A stretch of 64,000 nucleotides of DNA from JADJEK01 sp052034255 (GTDB taxonomy: Bacteria; Planctomycetota; B15-G4; JADJEK01): positions 1-64,000 of the forward strand of contig JBPOIU010000045.1 in NCBI GenBank assembly GCA_052034255.1, given 5' to 3'. The position numbers and the translations under genes are program-made. Numbering within the stretch: position 1 is the first letter of the stretch; every line of letters starts with the position of its first letter. This document shows, in pieces, positions 1-8,524 of the stretch. A model generated the notes under the pieces. That model searched no databases. It was not told where the DNA came from and was given only the letters and a program-made list of their open reading frames with translations.

Positions 1-100
1 CCGGCCTCTCGAACGCACGGGGCGGCTTCTTCCGCGTGCAAACTGAGCACCACCCCTCAAGAACGCGGTTGAGCTGGGGCTCCAGCACGAGACGTATCAG

Positions 101-249
101 CGGATCGCCGCATCCGTGCGGAACGACGAGAGGCCGGGGGCCAGGGCCGGCTGTCGTGCCGGGGCCGGGGACCTATTCGGCGATGGAGTGGGCTGGAGCC
201 TGGCGGCTTTGAGACCGGGGAGACGGACGGCTCGCGCCTTTGGCGCTCC
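101..249. repeat. Long direct repeat, copy 1
   Basis: First copy of a ~150-bp direct repeat, matching 341-490 over nearly its whole length with only scattered substitutions. It opens with cggatcgccgcatccgtgcg and closes with ctcgcgcctttggcgctcc. The close can fold into a short GC-rich hairpin (gcgcc, loop ttt, ggcgc). No protein domain is seen in any frame, and the translations change character at the substitutions. Its role is unknown; a dispersed extragenic repeat or a structured RNA are both possible. Confidence 0.8.
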
Positions 250-340
250 ATCGCCTCGGTGGAAGGCATCGGTACCCGGACGAGGCCGGGGCCGGAGGCG
301 CCCCCGTCCCCGATCTGTCCCCCGACTGTCCCCTTGCCCG

Positions 341-490
341 CGGATCGCCGCATCCGTGCGGAACGAGCGAGAGGCCGCGGGCCAGGGCCGGCTGTCGTGC
401 CGGGTCCGGGGACCTATTCGGCGACGGAGTGGGCTGGAGCGCGCCGGCTTTGAGACCTGGGAGAAGTTTGGCTCGCGCCTTTGGCGCTCC
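341..490. repeat. Long direct repeat, copy 2
   Basis: Second copy of the element at 101-249, offset by 240 bp and in the same orientation. A ~90-bp unrelated spacer separates the copies. The copy ends in the same gcgcc-ttt-ggcgc mini-hairpin. Conservation of both the outer boundaries and the hairpin end suggests a defined unit rather than chance similarity. Confidence 0.8.
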
Positions 491-659
491 GGGTTTTGAT
501 TGAAGGACTGGGCTTCGGCGGATCCGGGTCGGCGCGGTCCTCCTGGGTTGCGAGCGATTGGCTCGGAGATGCGGGCTCGTTCCCGCGCGTCGACTCCGCG
601 CGTTCTCCAACACCCTGCTTGGGCGCTGCGTACGTGTCGCGCTGCACTTGGAATTCCTG

Positions 660-1433
660 ATGTCTTCCGACGTCTCCGATGTTTCGCTCGAGCCCGGCAT
701 TCGCGTCGTGCGCCGCTCGGCCTTGTTCGTTCCCTTCGCACTCGGTGCGGCTTGGATGGGAGCTCGAGTCGCAGTCGGCGCCGTCGACGCCGACGACGAC
801 CTCCCCACCCCCTGCGACGAGTCGTTCGGTCCCTTGACGCGCGAGGAGTTCGCGGCGCGCTGGCAGGAGTCCGGCCGTCGGTTGGCCGCATCGGCTCTGG
901 CGATCGACGAGGTCTATGCGGCTCAGTTGGCGGCTTGGATCGGTCGCATTCCTCCCGATCGGTTGCCACGGCTCGACGTGGGCGAACGCAAGCCGTTCCG
1001 CGGCCTGCTCGGCGGACCCTGCTGGTTTCCTGCTCCCGGCATCGTGATCGAGTTCCAGATGGAGCCCGGCGCCGTGCTGCGTCCTCACAATCACCCACCG
1101 CAAGTGGTCGTGACGTTGGCGCTCGAAGGCGAATGCGAAGTGCGCCACTACGAACCCGAAGCGGACGCTCCGCCTTGCACCTCGATCGACGGGACGACGT
1201 TCAGCGTGCGCGAAACGAAGCGTGCGCTGCTGACTCCCGGACGAACGACGTCGCTGACGCGCTCGCGCGACGGGATCCACGGCTTCGTCGCGGGTGAGAA
1301 CGGCGCCACGCTGCTCGACTTCGCCTGCGCAACGACCGAGGACATCGAGACGTTCTCGTACCTCGAGATCGAACCCGAGCCGATCCGCGCGACGCGCGAT
1401 CGGTATCGGGCGCGCTGGATCGGCAAGGAGTGA
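660..1433 (+). CDS. Membrane-anchored cupin, thiol dioxygenase-like (PCO/ADO family)
   Basis: A 257-residue protein. Residues 20-42 form a hydrophobic segment preceded by an Arg pair (RRSALF), so it is probably anchored in or exported through the membrane. The C-terminal half is a cupin with the pattern of plant cysteine oxidase/2-aminoethanethiol dioxygenases: HNHPPQVV (His143, His145), then a downstream GIHGF (His207) followed by LLDF. In that family three histidines hold the catalytic iron that oxidises a thiol to a sulfinate. I chose ATG 660 because the frame upstream has no domain and looks non-coding. It converges with the DUF3592 gene, whose stop lies 4 nt beyond this stop. The family match is by motif pattern only; another small-molecule cupin is possible. 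Confidence 0.65.
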   Translation: MSSDVSDVSLEPGIRVVRRSALFVPFALGAAWMGARVAVGAVDADDDLPTPCDESFGPLTREEFAARWQESGRRLAASALAIDEVYAAQLAAWIGRIPPDRLPRLDVGERKPFRGLLGGPCWFPAPGIVIEFQMEPGAVLRPHNHPPQVVVTLALEGECEVRHYEPEADAPPCTSIDGTTFSVRETKRALLTPGRTTSLTRSRDGIHGFVAGENGATLLDFACATTEDIETFSYLEIEPEPIRATRDRYRARWIGKE

Positions 1434-1437
1434 TGCT

Positions 1438-1896
1438 TCAGCTCGGTCGCGAGCTGCGCAGGTTCAGCCAGCCGAGCAGCAGACAGACGACGACTCCCAC
1501 CAGAAGCGCGTGCGTTTCCGGCTGCACGCCGACGAGCAGCACGGACCGCTCGGGATTCGACTCGTCGACATGCACCGTCACGGCTTGATTTGGCGCGTAC
1601 TCCGCGGCCGCCGCGGCCGCATCCTGCTCCGTCGAGTACGTGGGCTGCATGAAGTCGCCGCTCAACGTCGAGCTGCGCACTTCCTTGCCTTCCCACTCGA
1701 AGGCGAACGTGATGACCGGACGGTACTTCGTTCGCTTCGTTGTCGTGCGGGTCACCGTGCGATCGACGATGCGACCCGGCGTCGTGGGCCAGTTCTCCGC
1801 CGCTCGCCCCCGCAGCACGACGAAGCCGTACAGCCCCGCGATCCCGAGACCGAACAGCACGAGCACGGCTCCGAGCACACGTCTCTTCGTAGTCAA
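1438..1896 (-). CDS. DUF3592 membrane protein
   Basis: A 152-residue protein with a membrane helix at each end (about residues 8-28 and 127-147). Between them is a DUF3592-like beta domain with the typical opening PGRIVDRTVTR and a YRPVITFAFEW strand. The start is TTG at 1896, supported by GGAGGG seven bases upstream. It lies 22 nt after the stop of the larger DUF3592/M48-like gene and is probably co-transcribed with it. The family is of unknown function. The extra-membrane domain is related to the one at the N-terminus of its neighbour, so the pair may act together. Confidence 0.75.
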   Translation of the reverse strand: MTTKRRVLGAVLVLFGLGIAGLYGFVVLRGRAAENWPTTPGRIVDRTVTRTTTKRTKYRPVITFAFEWEGKEVRSSTLSGDFMQPTYSTEQDAAAAAAEYAPNQAVTVHVDESNPERSVLLVGVQPETHALLVGVVVCLLLGWLNLRSSRPS

Positions 1897-1918
1897 CGAC
1901 GACCCTCCGGCTGACGAT

Positions 1919-4342
1919 TCACAGAATGCGCTGAGCGTGCTGCTCGAGCGGCGCGATGAGCTTCGCGTCGTCGATCGCGTTCAGCGTGTTCATGTAGTAC
2001 CCGTACGGCATGGCCAGCGGTGGCCCGGCGATGCGATGCTCGAGCTCGCGCCAGAGCGCCACGTCGTTGGCCTGGCGTCGTTCCGCCGATTCGTCGGCCG
2101 TGAGCCGCCGCAGGACTCCCAACACCGGCATCGGGCATTCCGGGACGTAGCGCAGGTCCTTCCGCGCCAACCACGCGGCCTCGACGCCGGGGACCGAGCG
2201 CACGCGCTCGACCAGCGTCCGCACATCGGACGGCGCCAATCCGTGCGGCGCGTACGCCATGCGGTCGAATCCGAGGTCGCGCTCCGCTCGCGCCCGCGCC
2301 AGGACGGCGTCGTGCTCGCGGACGCAGCGGAAATACTCTTGCGCCTCCGCGATGTCGCCGCGCTGTTCCGCGTGTTCGGCCAATGCGCACAACCCACGGC
2401 GCCGATTCTCCAAATTCAGCGACATCGCGGCTTCCGTCGCCGCCACACCGCGAGCCGGATCCACGGTCAACGTCGCGAGCGCAAAGCGCATGCGGTACTC
2501 GGCTCGGTGCGGATCGCTCTGCACGAGGTCTTCAACGATCGGCAGCGCTGCCGCCGCTCCCTCGAATCCTTCACGCAAACTTCCGCGTTCGTCGATCTCG
2601 GAGGGCGTCAGCTTCCGAACTCGGGCCGCTTGGTCGAGGTCAGCCAGACGCGCGCGCCGCTGCTCGCATCGTGCCCGCTGCTTCGACCACTCCGCAGCGA
2701 CCGCGGCGACCCACAGCGCGTCGAGTCCGCGCGCGAGATCATGCCGTGCTTCACCGATCCACGTCTCCGCCGCGCTGGTCCGCACGGGCGACGGCACGAG
2801 GAATGACTCGCCGAGCTCGCGCAGGAGACTCGCGAGATCCGGGCAGGCGTCGGTCGGATGCGCCACCCGTGCCTCGGCCTCCGCGAGCCAATGCGACTGC
2901 GACGCCACTCCGGCGCGGTCGCGCGAGAGCGCGGCTTCGAGGCCTGCGTACGGCGCCACGAGCTCGGGTGCCGCGACGTCGATCACACGTTTCCAGGCCG
3001 CCGGCCAGTACCGCCGATTCATCTCGTCCTCGACGATCTGCTGTCGACGAAGCGCGTCGGCCGCGACGCGAGCACCCGCGGCGTCTCGCATCACGCGCAT
3101 GGCTTCCCGTTCTTGTGCGCGCGCCAACACGATCGACCGCGCCTCGAGTTCGGGAGCGAACCACGCGGCGAACCGCCACAACCAACCGTCGGCGGGTCGC
3201 CGTCGCTGCTCGATCGCGGATCGGAACATGATCCAGAACCGACGCCGCCGCACCACTCGAGCTCGCACGCGATCGCTCGCTCCGGCGATGCGCCCGAACT
3301 CGCGCGCGATCAGCGCCTCGACCTCGTGAGTCGACGCAGTGAGCAACAGCGGCAGCCCCAACTCGATCGTCGTCTCCGTCCAGCCGAAGACTCCGAGGCG
3401 CGGTCGTTGGCGCAGCGCGACGGCGCACGTTCCGCCGATCACGACGCGATCGACCTTCGGGCCGTCGATGCGTCGACGCACGACGTCGACGGCTTGGTGG
3501 AGTTCGGGAGCGCATTCCCGCGAGATCTCGGGCGCGACGACCGGCGGGATTCGATTCCACAGACAGCGCGTGACCCACGTCGCGAGCAACGTCGCGACGA
3601 CGAATCCCTGACGAGCGGCAGGCGACACGTTCGGCTCCGTGACGACCAGCGCTCCGAGGACGACGACGAGCGCGATCGTCGCGACTTGGATCCCCACGAC
3701 ACTCACATCGCCGAACGCCGCGAATCGGGCGACGTCGCGACGATGCCGCGCGAAGTCGCGCGCCGCATCACGCTCGACCGCTTCGACCCGGGCGATGAAC
3801 TGGTGTTCGCGCTCTGCATCCGCCACCGCGGGCTCGGCTCCACCCCGTGCGCGGCGGGAAAGCCACATGAGTCCGAGGCCCAGCGCCAACGCGACTCCGA
3901 TCGCGGCCCACCGTTCGAATGGAATCGGGGGCGGAGTGGGATCGAGGACCGCCATCGCCGGATCCTCCGGATCGGCGTAGACGTCGATCGTCGAGCCCAC
4001 GGGATGGGCGGAAACGAATGCGTCGATCTCCGCGTGCGAGCGCGCGTGATCGGCGGCGACGGATGCCCGCGACGTCGTGTAGAGCTGTCCGTCGACCGCG
4101 TACTCGACGGAAACGCGCAAGTACGCGCGATCGGTCGCCTTGACGTCGATGACATCGACGCCGCGGACCGTGCCCGCGACGCGCGTCCACGTGACGGCGC
4201 GTTCGGCGTCGACCTGCGCTCTCCAATGCGACAGCGCCGCGGTGACGCCGCCGAGGAACAGGACGACGCCGATCCACTTCCGACGATCGTGGTCGAACAA
4301 CGCGGACTTCCCCGAATCCAATACGTGTGGCGGGCAGACCAT
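1919..4342 (-). CDS. DUF3592 + degenerate M48-like peptidase protein
   Basis: About 807 residues. It begins with a membrane helix and a DUF3592-type domain (WTRVAGTVRGVDVIDV), then a second helix (IGVALALGLGLMWL). After a further helical pair comes a region resembling an M48 metallopeptidase, but the zinc motif is not intact: where HExxH is expected the sequence reads REFGR. The C-terminal half is alpha-helical and TPR-like. It is probably a membrane-bound non-catalytic relative of M48 proteases. A TTG at 4366 would extend the frame by eight residues; I prefer ATG 4342 because it begins a more normal N-terminus. It sits 36 nt after the DUF979 stop and may be read through from the pxp operon. 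Confidence 0.6.
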   Translation of the reverse strand: MVCPPHVLDSGKSALFDHDRRKWIGVVLFLGGVTAALSHWRAQVDAERAVTWTRVAGTVRGVDVIDVKATDRAYLRVSVEYAVDGQLYTTSRASVAADHARSHAEIDAFVSAHPVGSTIDVYADPEDPAMAVLDPTPPPIPFERWAAIGVALALGLGLMWLSRRARGGAEPAVADAEREHQFIARVEAVERDAARDFARHRRDVARFAAFGDVSVVGIQVATIALVVVLGALVVTEPNVSPAARQGFVVATLLATWVTRCLWNRIPPVVAPEISRECAPELHQAVDVVRRRIDGPKVDRVVIGGTCAVALRQRPRLGVFGWTETTIELGLPLLLTASTHEVEALIAREFGRIAGASDRVRARVVRRRRFWIMFRSAIEQRRRPADGWLWRFAAWFAPELEARSIVLARAQEREAMRVMRDAAGARVAADALRRQQIVEDEMNRRYWPAAWKRVIDVAAPELVAPYAGLEAALSRDRAGVASQSHWLAEAEARVAHPTDACPDLASLLRELGESFLVPSPVRTSAAETWIGEARHDLARGLDALWVAAVAAEWSKQRARCEQRRARLADLDQAARVRKLTPSEIDERGSLREGFEGAAAALPIVEDLVQSDPHRAEYRMRFALATLTVDPARGVAATEAAMSLNLENRRRGLCALAEHAEQRGDIAEAQEYFRCVREHDAVLARARAERDLGFDRMAYAPHGLAPSDVRTLVERVRSVPGVEAAWLARKDLRYVPECPMPVLGVLRRLTADESAERRQANDVALWRELEHRIAGPPLAMPYGYYMNTLNAIDDAKLIAPLEQHAQRIL

Positions 4343-4378
4343 GCCATCCACGCGCGGGACCCGCAAGAGCGGACGAGC

Positions 4379-5332
4379 TCAGCGAAACGCCAACCACCGC
4401 ATCAGCGCGAGATTCACGACCAGCAACACGATCCCGGTCGGGGCTTGGGCCTTGATGACGCCGTGCGGGTCCTTCAATTCGAGCAAGGCCGCGGGCACGA
4501 CGTTGTAGTTCGCGGCCATCGGCGACAGCAGCGTGCCGCAATACCCCGTCAACATGCCGAGCGAGCCGACGACGGCCGGATCGGCCCCGAGCTTCGTGAC
4601 GAGGAGCGGTGCGCCGATGCCCGCGGCGATCACCGGGAACGCCGCGAACGCGTTGCCGAGCACCGCGGTGAGCGCCGCCATCGACACGCCGTACAGCACG
4701 ACTGCGCCGGTGGGGTTCTCGAGCGCGAGGTGACGAACGACGAGATCCGCGAAGGCCGCACCGACGCCGGACTTCGCGAACACGCTGCCGAGCATCGCGA
4801 GCAGCAGCGGCAACACGGCAGCCCAGCCGATGGACGAGAGGATGTGACGGCCTTCGTCGAGCCCGACGCGTGGGGACTCGCGCGTCAGCGCACTCGCGGC
4901 GACGAACGCGACACCGCAGGCGAGCGCGAGACACACCAGCGTGGCGTGCTTCGGATCGACCACGACGTGGCCGCGGCGTGCGGCCGCCTGCGTCGCGAAC
5001 AGCGCGCCGATCGTCAGCGCCGGGATCAGCAGCGCCGGAACGAGCAATCGATGACCGAGACGCACCGCGCCGCGTTCTCGGCGCTCGGCGTCGGTCGTGG
5101 ATGCGCGACCACCCCGCACTCCGCCACAACCGGCGATTGCCGCAATGCCGAGCACGCACGCACCGACGAGAGCTTTCGGCAGCCGATCACCGGCGACGAA
5201 CAGCAGGCCGAGCATGGCCCAGAACGTCGCGGCGAGCTGCCGGCGCGGATTCGCCCGATCTCGCGCCACACCGACGGCGCAGAACATCAGGAACAGACCG
5301 ATCGCGACGTAGACCGGAGCGAGGCCGATCAT
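4379..5332 (-). CDS. DUF979 membrane protein, putative 5-oxoproline transporter subunit
   Basis: A 317-residue polytopic membrane protein of the DUF979 family, with about eight hydrophobic helices. It starts MIGLAPVYVAIGLF and includes NAFAAFPVIAAGIGAP. DUF969/DUF979 pairs recur beside 5-oxoprolinase genes and are thought to form a transporter for 5-oxoproline or a related compound; that role is inferred from context. The start ATG at 5332 overlaps the DUF969 stop as ATGA. A longer in-frame opening to 6115 is only a shadow of DUF969. It is the last clear pxp-cluster gene. Confidence 0.8.
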   Translation of the reverse strand: MIGLAPVYVAIGLFLMFCAVGVARDRANPRRQLAATFWAMLGLLFVAGDRLPKALVGACVLGIAAIAGCGGVRGGRASTTDAERRERGAVRLGHRLLVPALLIPALTIGALFATQAAARRGHVVVDPKHATLVCLALACGVAFVAASALTRESPRVGLDEGRHILSSIGWAAVLPLLLAMLGSVFAKSGVGAAFADLVVRHLALENPTGAVVLYGVSMAALTAVLGNAFAAFPVIAAGIGAPLLVTKLGADPAVVGSLGMLTGYCGTLLSPMAANYNVVPAALLELKDPHGVIKAQAPTGIVLLVVNLALMRWLAFR

Positions 5333-6024
5333 CGCGAACCCTCCTCCCGCGCGCGACGCGCCGCGCGTTCGAGCCGCCGCGGGAGTCGCGCCAGGAACGT
5401 CGCGTGGATCACGAACGCGGCGAGAGCCGTCGGAATCCCCCACAGCGCGATCTCGATCGGCTCCAGCGCGATGCCCACGTCCCGCCAAAAGCCCTGGATC
5501 AACAGCACCGCGCCGAACGCGACGAAGATGTCTTCGCCGAAGAACAGTCCGACGTTGTCCGTCGCGGCGGCGAGCGCTTTCAAGCGCTCGGTCTCCGCTT
5601 CGGGCAGTTCCCCGTGAGCACGGTTCGCGGCCGCTTCGGTCATCGGCGCGATCAACGGGCGGACGGTCTGCGCATGGCCACCGAGGCCCGTGAGTCCGAG
5701 CGCCGCGCCGAGCTGGCGCAGGAACAGATACACGGTCAACAACCGACTCGCCGTCGCGCCGCGCAGGCGCAGCACGACGCGCTGCGCGTGCTCGCGCAGG
5801 CCATTGCGCTCGAGCAGTCCGATGACCGGCAGCGTCAACGCGAAGACGAGCAGGAAGCGCGCGCCGAGGAATGCCTCCCCGATCGTGGCGAGCAGCTCCA
5901 GGATCGACATGCCCGCGCACGCGCCCGCGGTCAGCGCGGCCGTGACGACGACGACCACGGGATGCACGCGCAGGACGAATCCGACGACGACGACTCCGAG
6001 CGCGAGCAGGGGCAGCGCGTTCAT
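5329..6024 (-). CDS. DUF969 membrane protein, putative 5-oxoproline transporter subunit
   Basis: A 231-residue DUF969 protein with several membrane helices and the family stretch GLTGLGGHAQTVRPLIAPM, followed by DNVGLFFGEDIFVAFGAV. It is the usual partner of DUF979 and is overlapped by four bases on each side: its ATG overlaps the pxpA stop and its stop overlaps the DUF979 start. This arrangement implies coupled translation and a fixed stoichiometry of the pair. Transport of 5-oxoproline is inferred from the operon, not shown by the sequence. Confidence 0.82.
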   Translation of the reverse strand: MNALPLLALGVVVVGFVLRVHPVVVVVTAALTAGACAGMSILELLATIGEAFLGARFLLVFALTLPVIGLLERNGLREHAQRVVLRLRGATASRLLTVYLFLRQLGAALGLTGLGGHAQTVRPLIAPMTEAAANRAHGELPEAETERLKALAAATDNVGLFFGEDIFVAFGAVLLIQGFWRDVGIALEPIEIALWGIPTALAAFVIHATFLARLPRRLERAARRAREEGSR

Positions 6025-6767
6025 CGGAACTCCGGCGCGGCGATGCGTACCCCGGCGGCGTCCAGCGCTGCGCGCAGCGCGCGCGCGAATGCTGCCGCAT
6101 CGGCGCGATCACCATGGATGCAGACGGTGTCCGCGCGCACCTCGATTCGCTCGCCCGTCAGGGCATCGACGACTCCGTCCCGCAGCATCCCGAGGACTTG
6201 GCGCACCGCGGCATCGGCGTCGTCGATGCACGATCCTTCCATGGATCGCGGCGCGAGCGAACCATCCGCGAGCACGCGACGGTCGGCGAAGACCTCCGAG
6301 AGCACGCGCATCCCCGCCGCCACGCCGACGGTGAGGAGCGCACCGCCACTGCGCCCGACCAACACGAGACCCTCATCGACGTCGCGCACACCATCGACGA
6401 TCGCGCGCGCGAGGCGGGCGTCGGCGGCGGCTTGGTTGTACAGCGCGCCGTGCGGTTTCACGTGCCGTAGACGACCGCCGGCATTCGCGACGTGACCCGC
6501 GAGCCGCTCGATCTGCGCGCGCACCATCGCTCGCACCTCGAGCAGCGGCATCGCCAGCGTGCGGCGACCGAAGTGTTCGGGGTCGGGCCAACCCGGATGC
6601 GCTCCGATTGCGATGTCTTGAGCCATCGCGATCTGGATCGTGCGCTCCATCGTCACATCGTCGCCGGCGTGCGCGCCGCAGGCGATGTTCGCACTGCTGA
6701 CGCACGGCAACAGCGCGGCGTCGTCGTAGCCCTCCCCCACGTCGGCATTGAGATCGATCGACGTCAT
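6021..6767 (-). CDS. pxpA: 5-oxoprolinase subunit A (LamB/YcsF family)
   Basis: A 248-residue protein with the LamB/YcsF signature: SIDLNADVGEGY at the N-terminus, then SSANIACGAHAGD, GAHPGWPD, HVKPHGALYNQAA and, near the end, CIHGD. With PxpB and PxpC it forms the ATP-dependent 5-oxoprolinase that opens 5-oxo-L-proline to glutamate in the cytoplasm. I start it at ATG 6767, where the family homology begins; 30 extra in-frame residues upstream lie inside pxpC and look spurious. Its ATG overlaps the pxpC stop (ATGA) and its stop overlaps the DUF969 start. Length is normal for the family. Confidence 0.93.
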   Translation of the reverse strand: MTSIDLNADVGEGYDDAALLPCVSSANIACGAHAGDDVTMERTIQIAMAQDIAIGAHPGWPDPEHFGRRTLAMPLLEVRAMVRAQIERLAGHVANAGGRLRHVKPHGALYNQAAADARLARAIVDGVRDVDEGLVLVGRSGGALLTVGVAAGMRVLSEVFADRRVLADGSLAPRSMEGSCIDDADAAVRQVLGMLRDGVVDALTGERIEVRADTVCIHGDRADAAAFARALRAALDAAGVRIAAPEFR

Positions 6768-7741
6768 GGGGAGCGACCCGCGAGAGCCGCGCGCAGCCGC
6801 GCGAGCGCCGTCTCCCGTTCGACCCAGCGCGCTTGCGCTTCGTCGACACCGATCCACGCGAAGCGCACTCGTTCTCCGGGGCGCAACTGCGCGGCGCGCG
6901 TGAGCTCGACGCTCGCGAGCGTGCCGATGACCGGATAGCCACCCGTGGTCTGGTGATCGGCGAGGAGCACGATCGGATGGCCATCGGGTGGCAATTGGAT
7001 CGTGCCCGCCGTCACCGGGCTCGAGATGCGTTCGACGAGGTCCTCGGCCCGCAGCGGCGCCCCGCCGAGGCGCACGCCCATGCGATCCGCGCGCGCATCG
7101 ACGACGAACTCCCGCCGCACGAACTGGTCGAGTCGATCGAGATCGACGTCGGCCGGCACGTGCGGCACGACGCGCAGCATCGGCGTCGTGACGAGATCGA
7201 GCTCACGCGCCCACACGGCGATGCGCGGCGACGCGAGGAACGGACCCTTCCCCTCCGCTGCGGGGAACGGAGTCGACGCGATCGGCAACTCGTCGCCCGC
7301 CCGGAGCTCGCGCCCCTGCCATCCACCGAAACCCGCCGTGCGGTCGGTTGCGCGACTCCCGAGCACCGACGGCACGTCGATGCCTCCGGCGATGCCGAGA
7401 TATGCGCGCGCGCCGCGCTGCGGCTTCGTGAAGTCGAGCACCGTGCCGCGCCGCACCGACAGCGCCCGCCAACGTGGAACGTCGACGCCGTCGATCCGCG
7501 CACCGAGGTCCGCGCCGCACAGCGCGATCGCCGCGTCGACGGAAAAGCGCAGGCGTGGACCGACCAGAGTGCATTCGAGCGTGGCCGCGTCGTCGTCGTT
7601 GCGCAGCAGTGCGTTCGCGACGCGATGGGACAGCGGATCCGCCGCGCCGCCGGGCGTGACGCCCCAGTGCAGGACGCCGCGCCGCGGCAGCGCTTGCACG
7701 GTCGTCCATTGGCCGGGAGCGAGCACGGTCAGGCGTCCCAC
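6764..7741 (-). CDS. pxpC: 5-oxoprolinase subunit C (KipA/AHS2 family)
   Basis: A biotin-dependent-carboxylase-like AHS2 domain protein of about 325 residues. It has an early TTVQ with a shortened loop, GVTPGGAADPLSHRVAN, YLGIAGGID, a central RVVPH, and DHQTTGGYPVIG near the end, all typical of PxpC/KipA. The start is probably GTG 7741, 13 nt inside pxpB and with GGAGG four bases upstream; GTG 7726 is an alternative. The long upstream extension to 8089 is a shadow of pxpB. It acts with PxpB as the ATP-using half of 5-oxoprolinase. Confidence 0.9.
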   Translation of the reverse strand: MGRLTVLAPGQWTTVQALPRRGVLHWGVTPGGAADPLSHRVANALLRNDDDAATLECTLVGPRLRFSVDAAIALCGADLGARIDGVDVPRWRALSVRRGTVLDFTKPQRGARAYLGIAGGIDVPSVLGSRATDRTAGFGGWQGRELRAGDELPIASTPFPAAEGKGPFLASPRIAVWARELDLVTTPMLRVVPHVPADVDLDRLDQFVRREFVVDARADRMGVRLGGAPLRAEDLVERISSPVTAGTIQLPPDGHPIVLLADHQTTGGYPVIGTLASVELTRAAQLRPGERVRFAWIGVDEAQARWVERETALARLRAALAGRSP

Positions 7742-8460
7742 GCGACCTCCACGTCGTGGAACCGCGCGGCCTCGATCGGCGTGAAGCGCACGCGATCGCC
7801 GGCCTGGAGCCAAGTCGCCGGCTCGCGCGTGACGTCGAACAAGCCACGCGGGGTGCAGCCGATGATCTGCCAACCGCCCGGAGTCGCCGACGGATAGATG
7901 CCCGTCTGTGCACCGGCGATGCCGACCGCGCCCGCGGCGACGCGAGTCCGCGGAGTGGCGCGCCGCGGCGTCGCGAGCCCCGCATCGAGTCCGAGCAAGT
8001 ACGGGAAGCCGGGAGCGAAGCCGAGGAACGCCACCGTGTACGTCGCGGCATGGTGGCGCGCGACGACCTCGCTCGGCGTGAGGCCGCAATGCGCGGCGAC
8101 GTGCGCGAGGTCCGGGCCGTGCTCGCCGCCATAGGCGACCGGAATCACACGTTCCCGCGCATCGTGCGGCGTCGACTCGGGCTCGGTGGGCGCGGTCGCG
8201 AGCTGCGCGTCGAGCGCGGACGCGAACGCGACTCCCGGCGCGAGTTCGCGTCGGAGCCAGGCCCGTGGATCGAAGTGGACGACGACCGCGGTGTACGCCG
8301 GCACGACGTCGACGATGCCCGCGAGCCCGCAGTTGCGCACGCGCGTCGCCAACGCCAGAACGCGTGCGGTCACGTCGGCGTCGATGCGATCGCCGAGGAC
8401 GAACCGGACCGCGCGGTCACCGAGGGGAGTGCTGCGGAGGGCGACGGGTTTCGGGCTCAC
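7729..8460 (-). CDS. pxpB: 5-oxoprolinase subunit B (KipI/AHS1 family)
   Basis: A 243-residue AHS1-domain protein and the first gene of the overlapping pxp operon. Family marks are the N-terminal LGDRAVRFVLGD, HFDPRAW, IPVAYGGEHGPDL, FAPGFPYLLGLD, TPRTRVAAGAVGIAGAQTGIYP and TPGGWQIIG. In the PxpABC enzyme it pairs with PxpC for ATP-dependent cleavage of 5-oxoproline. The promoter of the operon should lie upstream of 8460, in the short gap before 8525. I see no clear operator there. Confidence 0.92.
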   Translation of the reverse strand: MSPKPVALRSTPLGDRAVRFVLGDRIDADVTARVLALATRVRNCGLAGIVDVVPAYTAVVVHFDPRAWLRRELAPGVAFASALDAQLATAPTEPESTPHDARERVIPVAYGGEHGPDLAHVAAHCGLTPSEVVARHHAATYTVAFLGFAPGFPYLLGLDAGLATPRRATPRTRVAAGAVGIAGAQTGIYPSATPGGWQIIGCTPRGLFDVTREPATWLQAGDRVRFTPIEAARFHDVEVAWDA

Positions 8461-8524
8461 GCCCAGAGTTCAGCGAATCGTCCGAGCGAACGCGAGCCGG
8501 CCGCGGCGGACGGCGTGCGCGCGT

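Larger units (their letters stand above)
1..659. other. Gene-poor left edge with repeats
   Basis: I see no convincing protein gene here. The open frames are all GC-rich shadows with Arg/Pro/Ser-heavy translations and no recognisable domain. What stands out is a ~150-bp element present twice in the same orientation, listed separately. The stretch between 491 and 659 leads into the cupin gene. An in-frame N-terminal extension of that gene back to 558 is possible, but it looks non-coding. Confidence 0.55.

Noticed and set aside
2858..5617. A 919-codon plus-strand open frame, and similar very long frames opposite real genes (25593-28421, 59742-62393, 20722-23430)
   Set aside because: They lie antisense to genes with clear domains, are rich in Arg, Asp, His and Pro, and show no motif. 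This is normal for GC-rich coding DNA.
4379..6115. A 578-codon frame that would extend the DUF979 protein at its N-terminus
   Set aside because: The extension is Arg/Ala-rich and overlaps the DUF969 gene, whereas an ATG at 5332 overlaps the DUF969 stop exactly.
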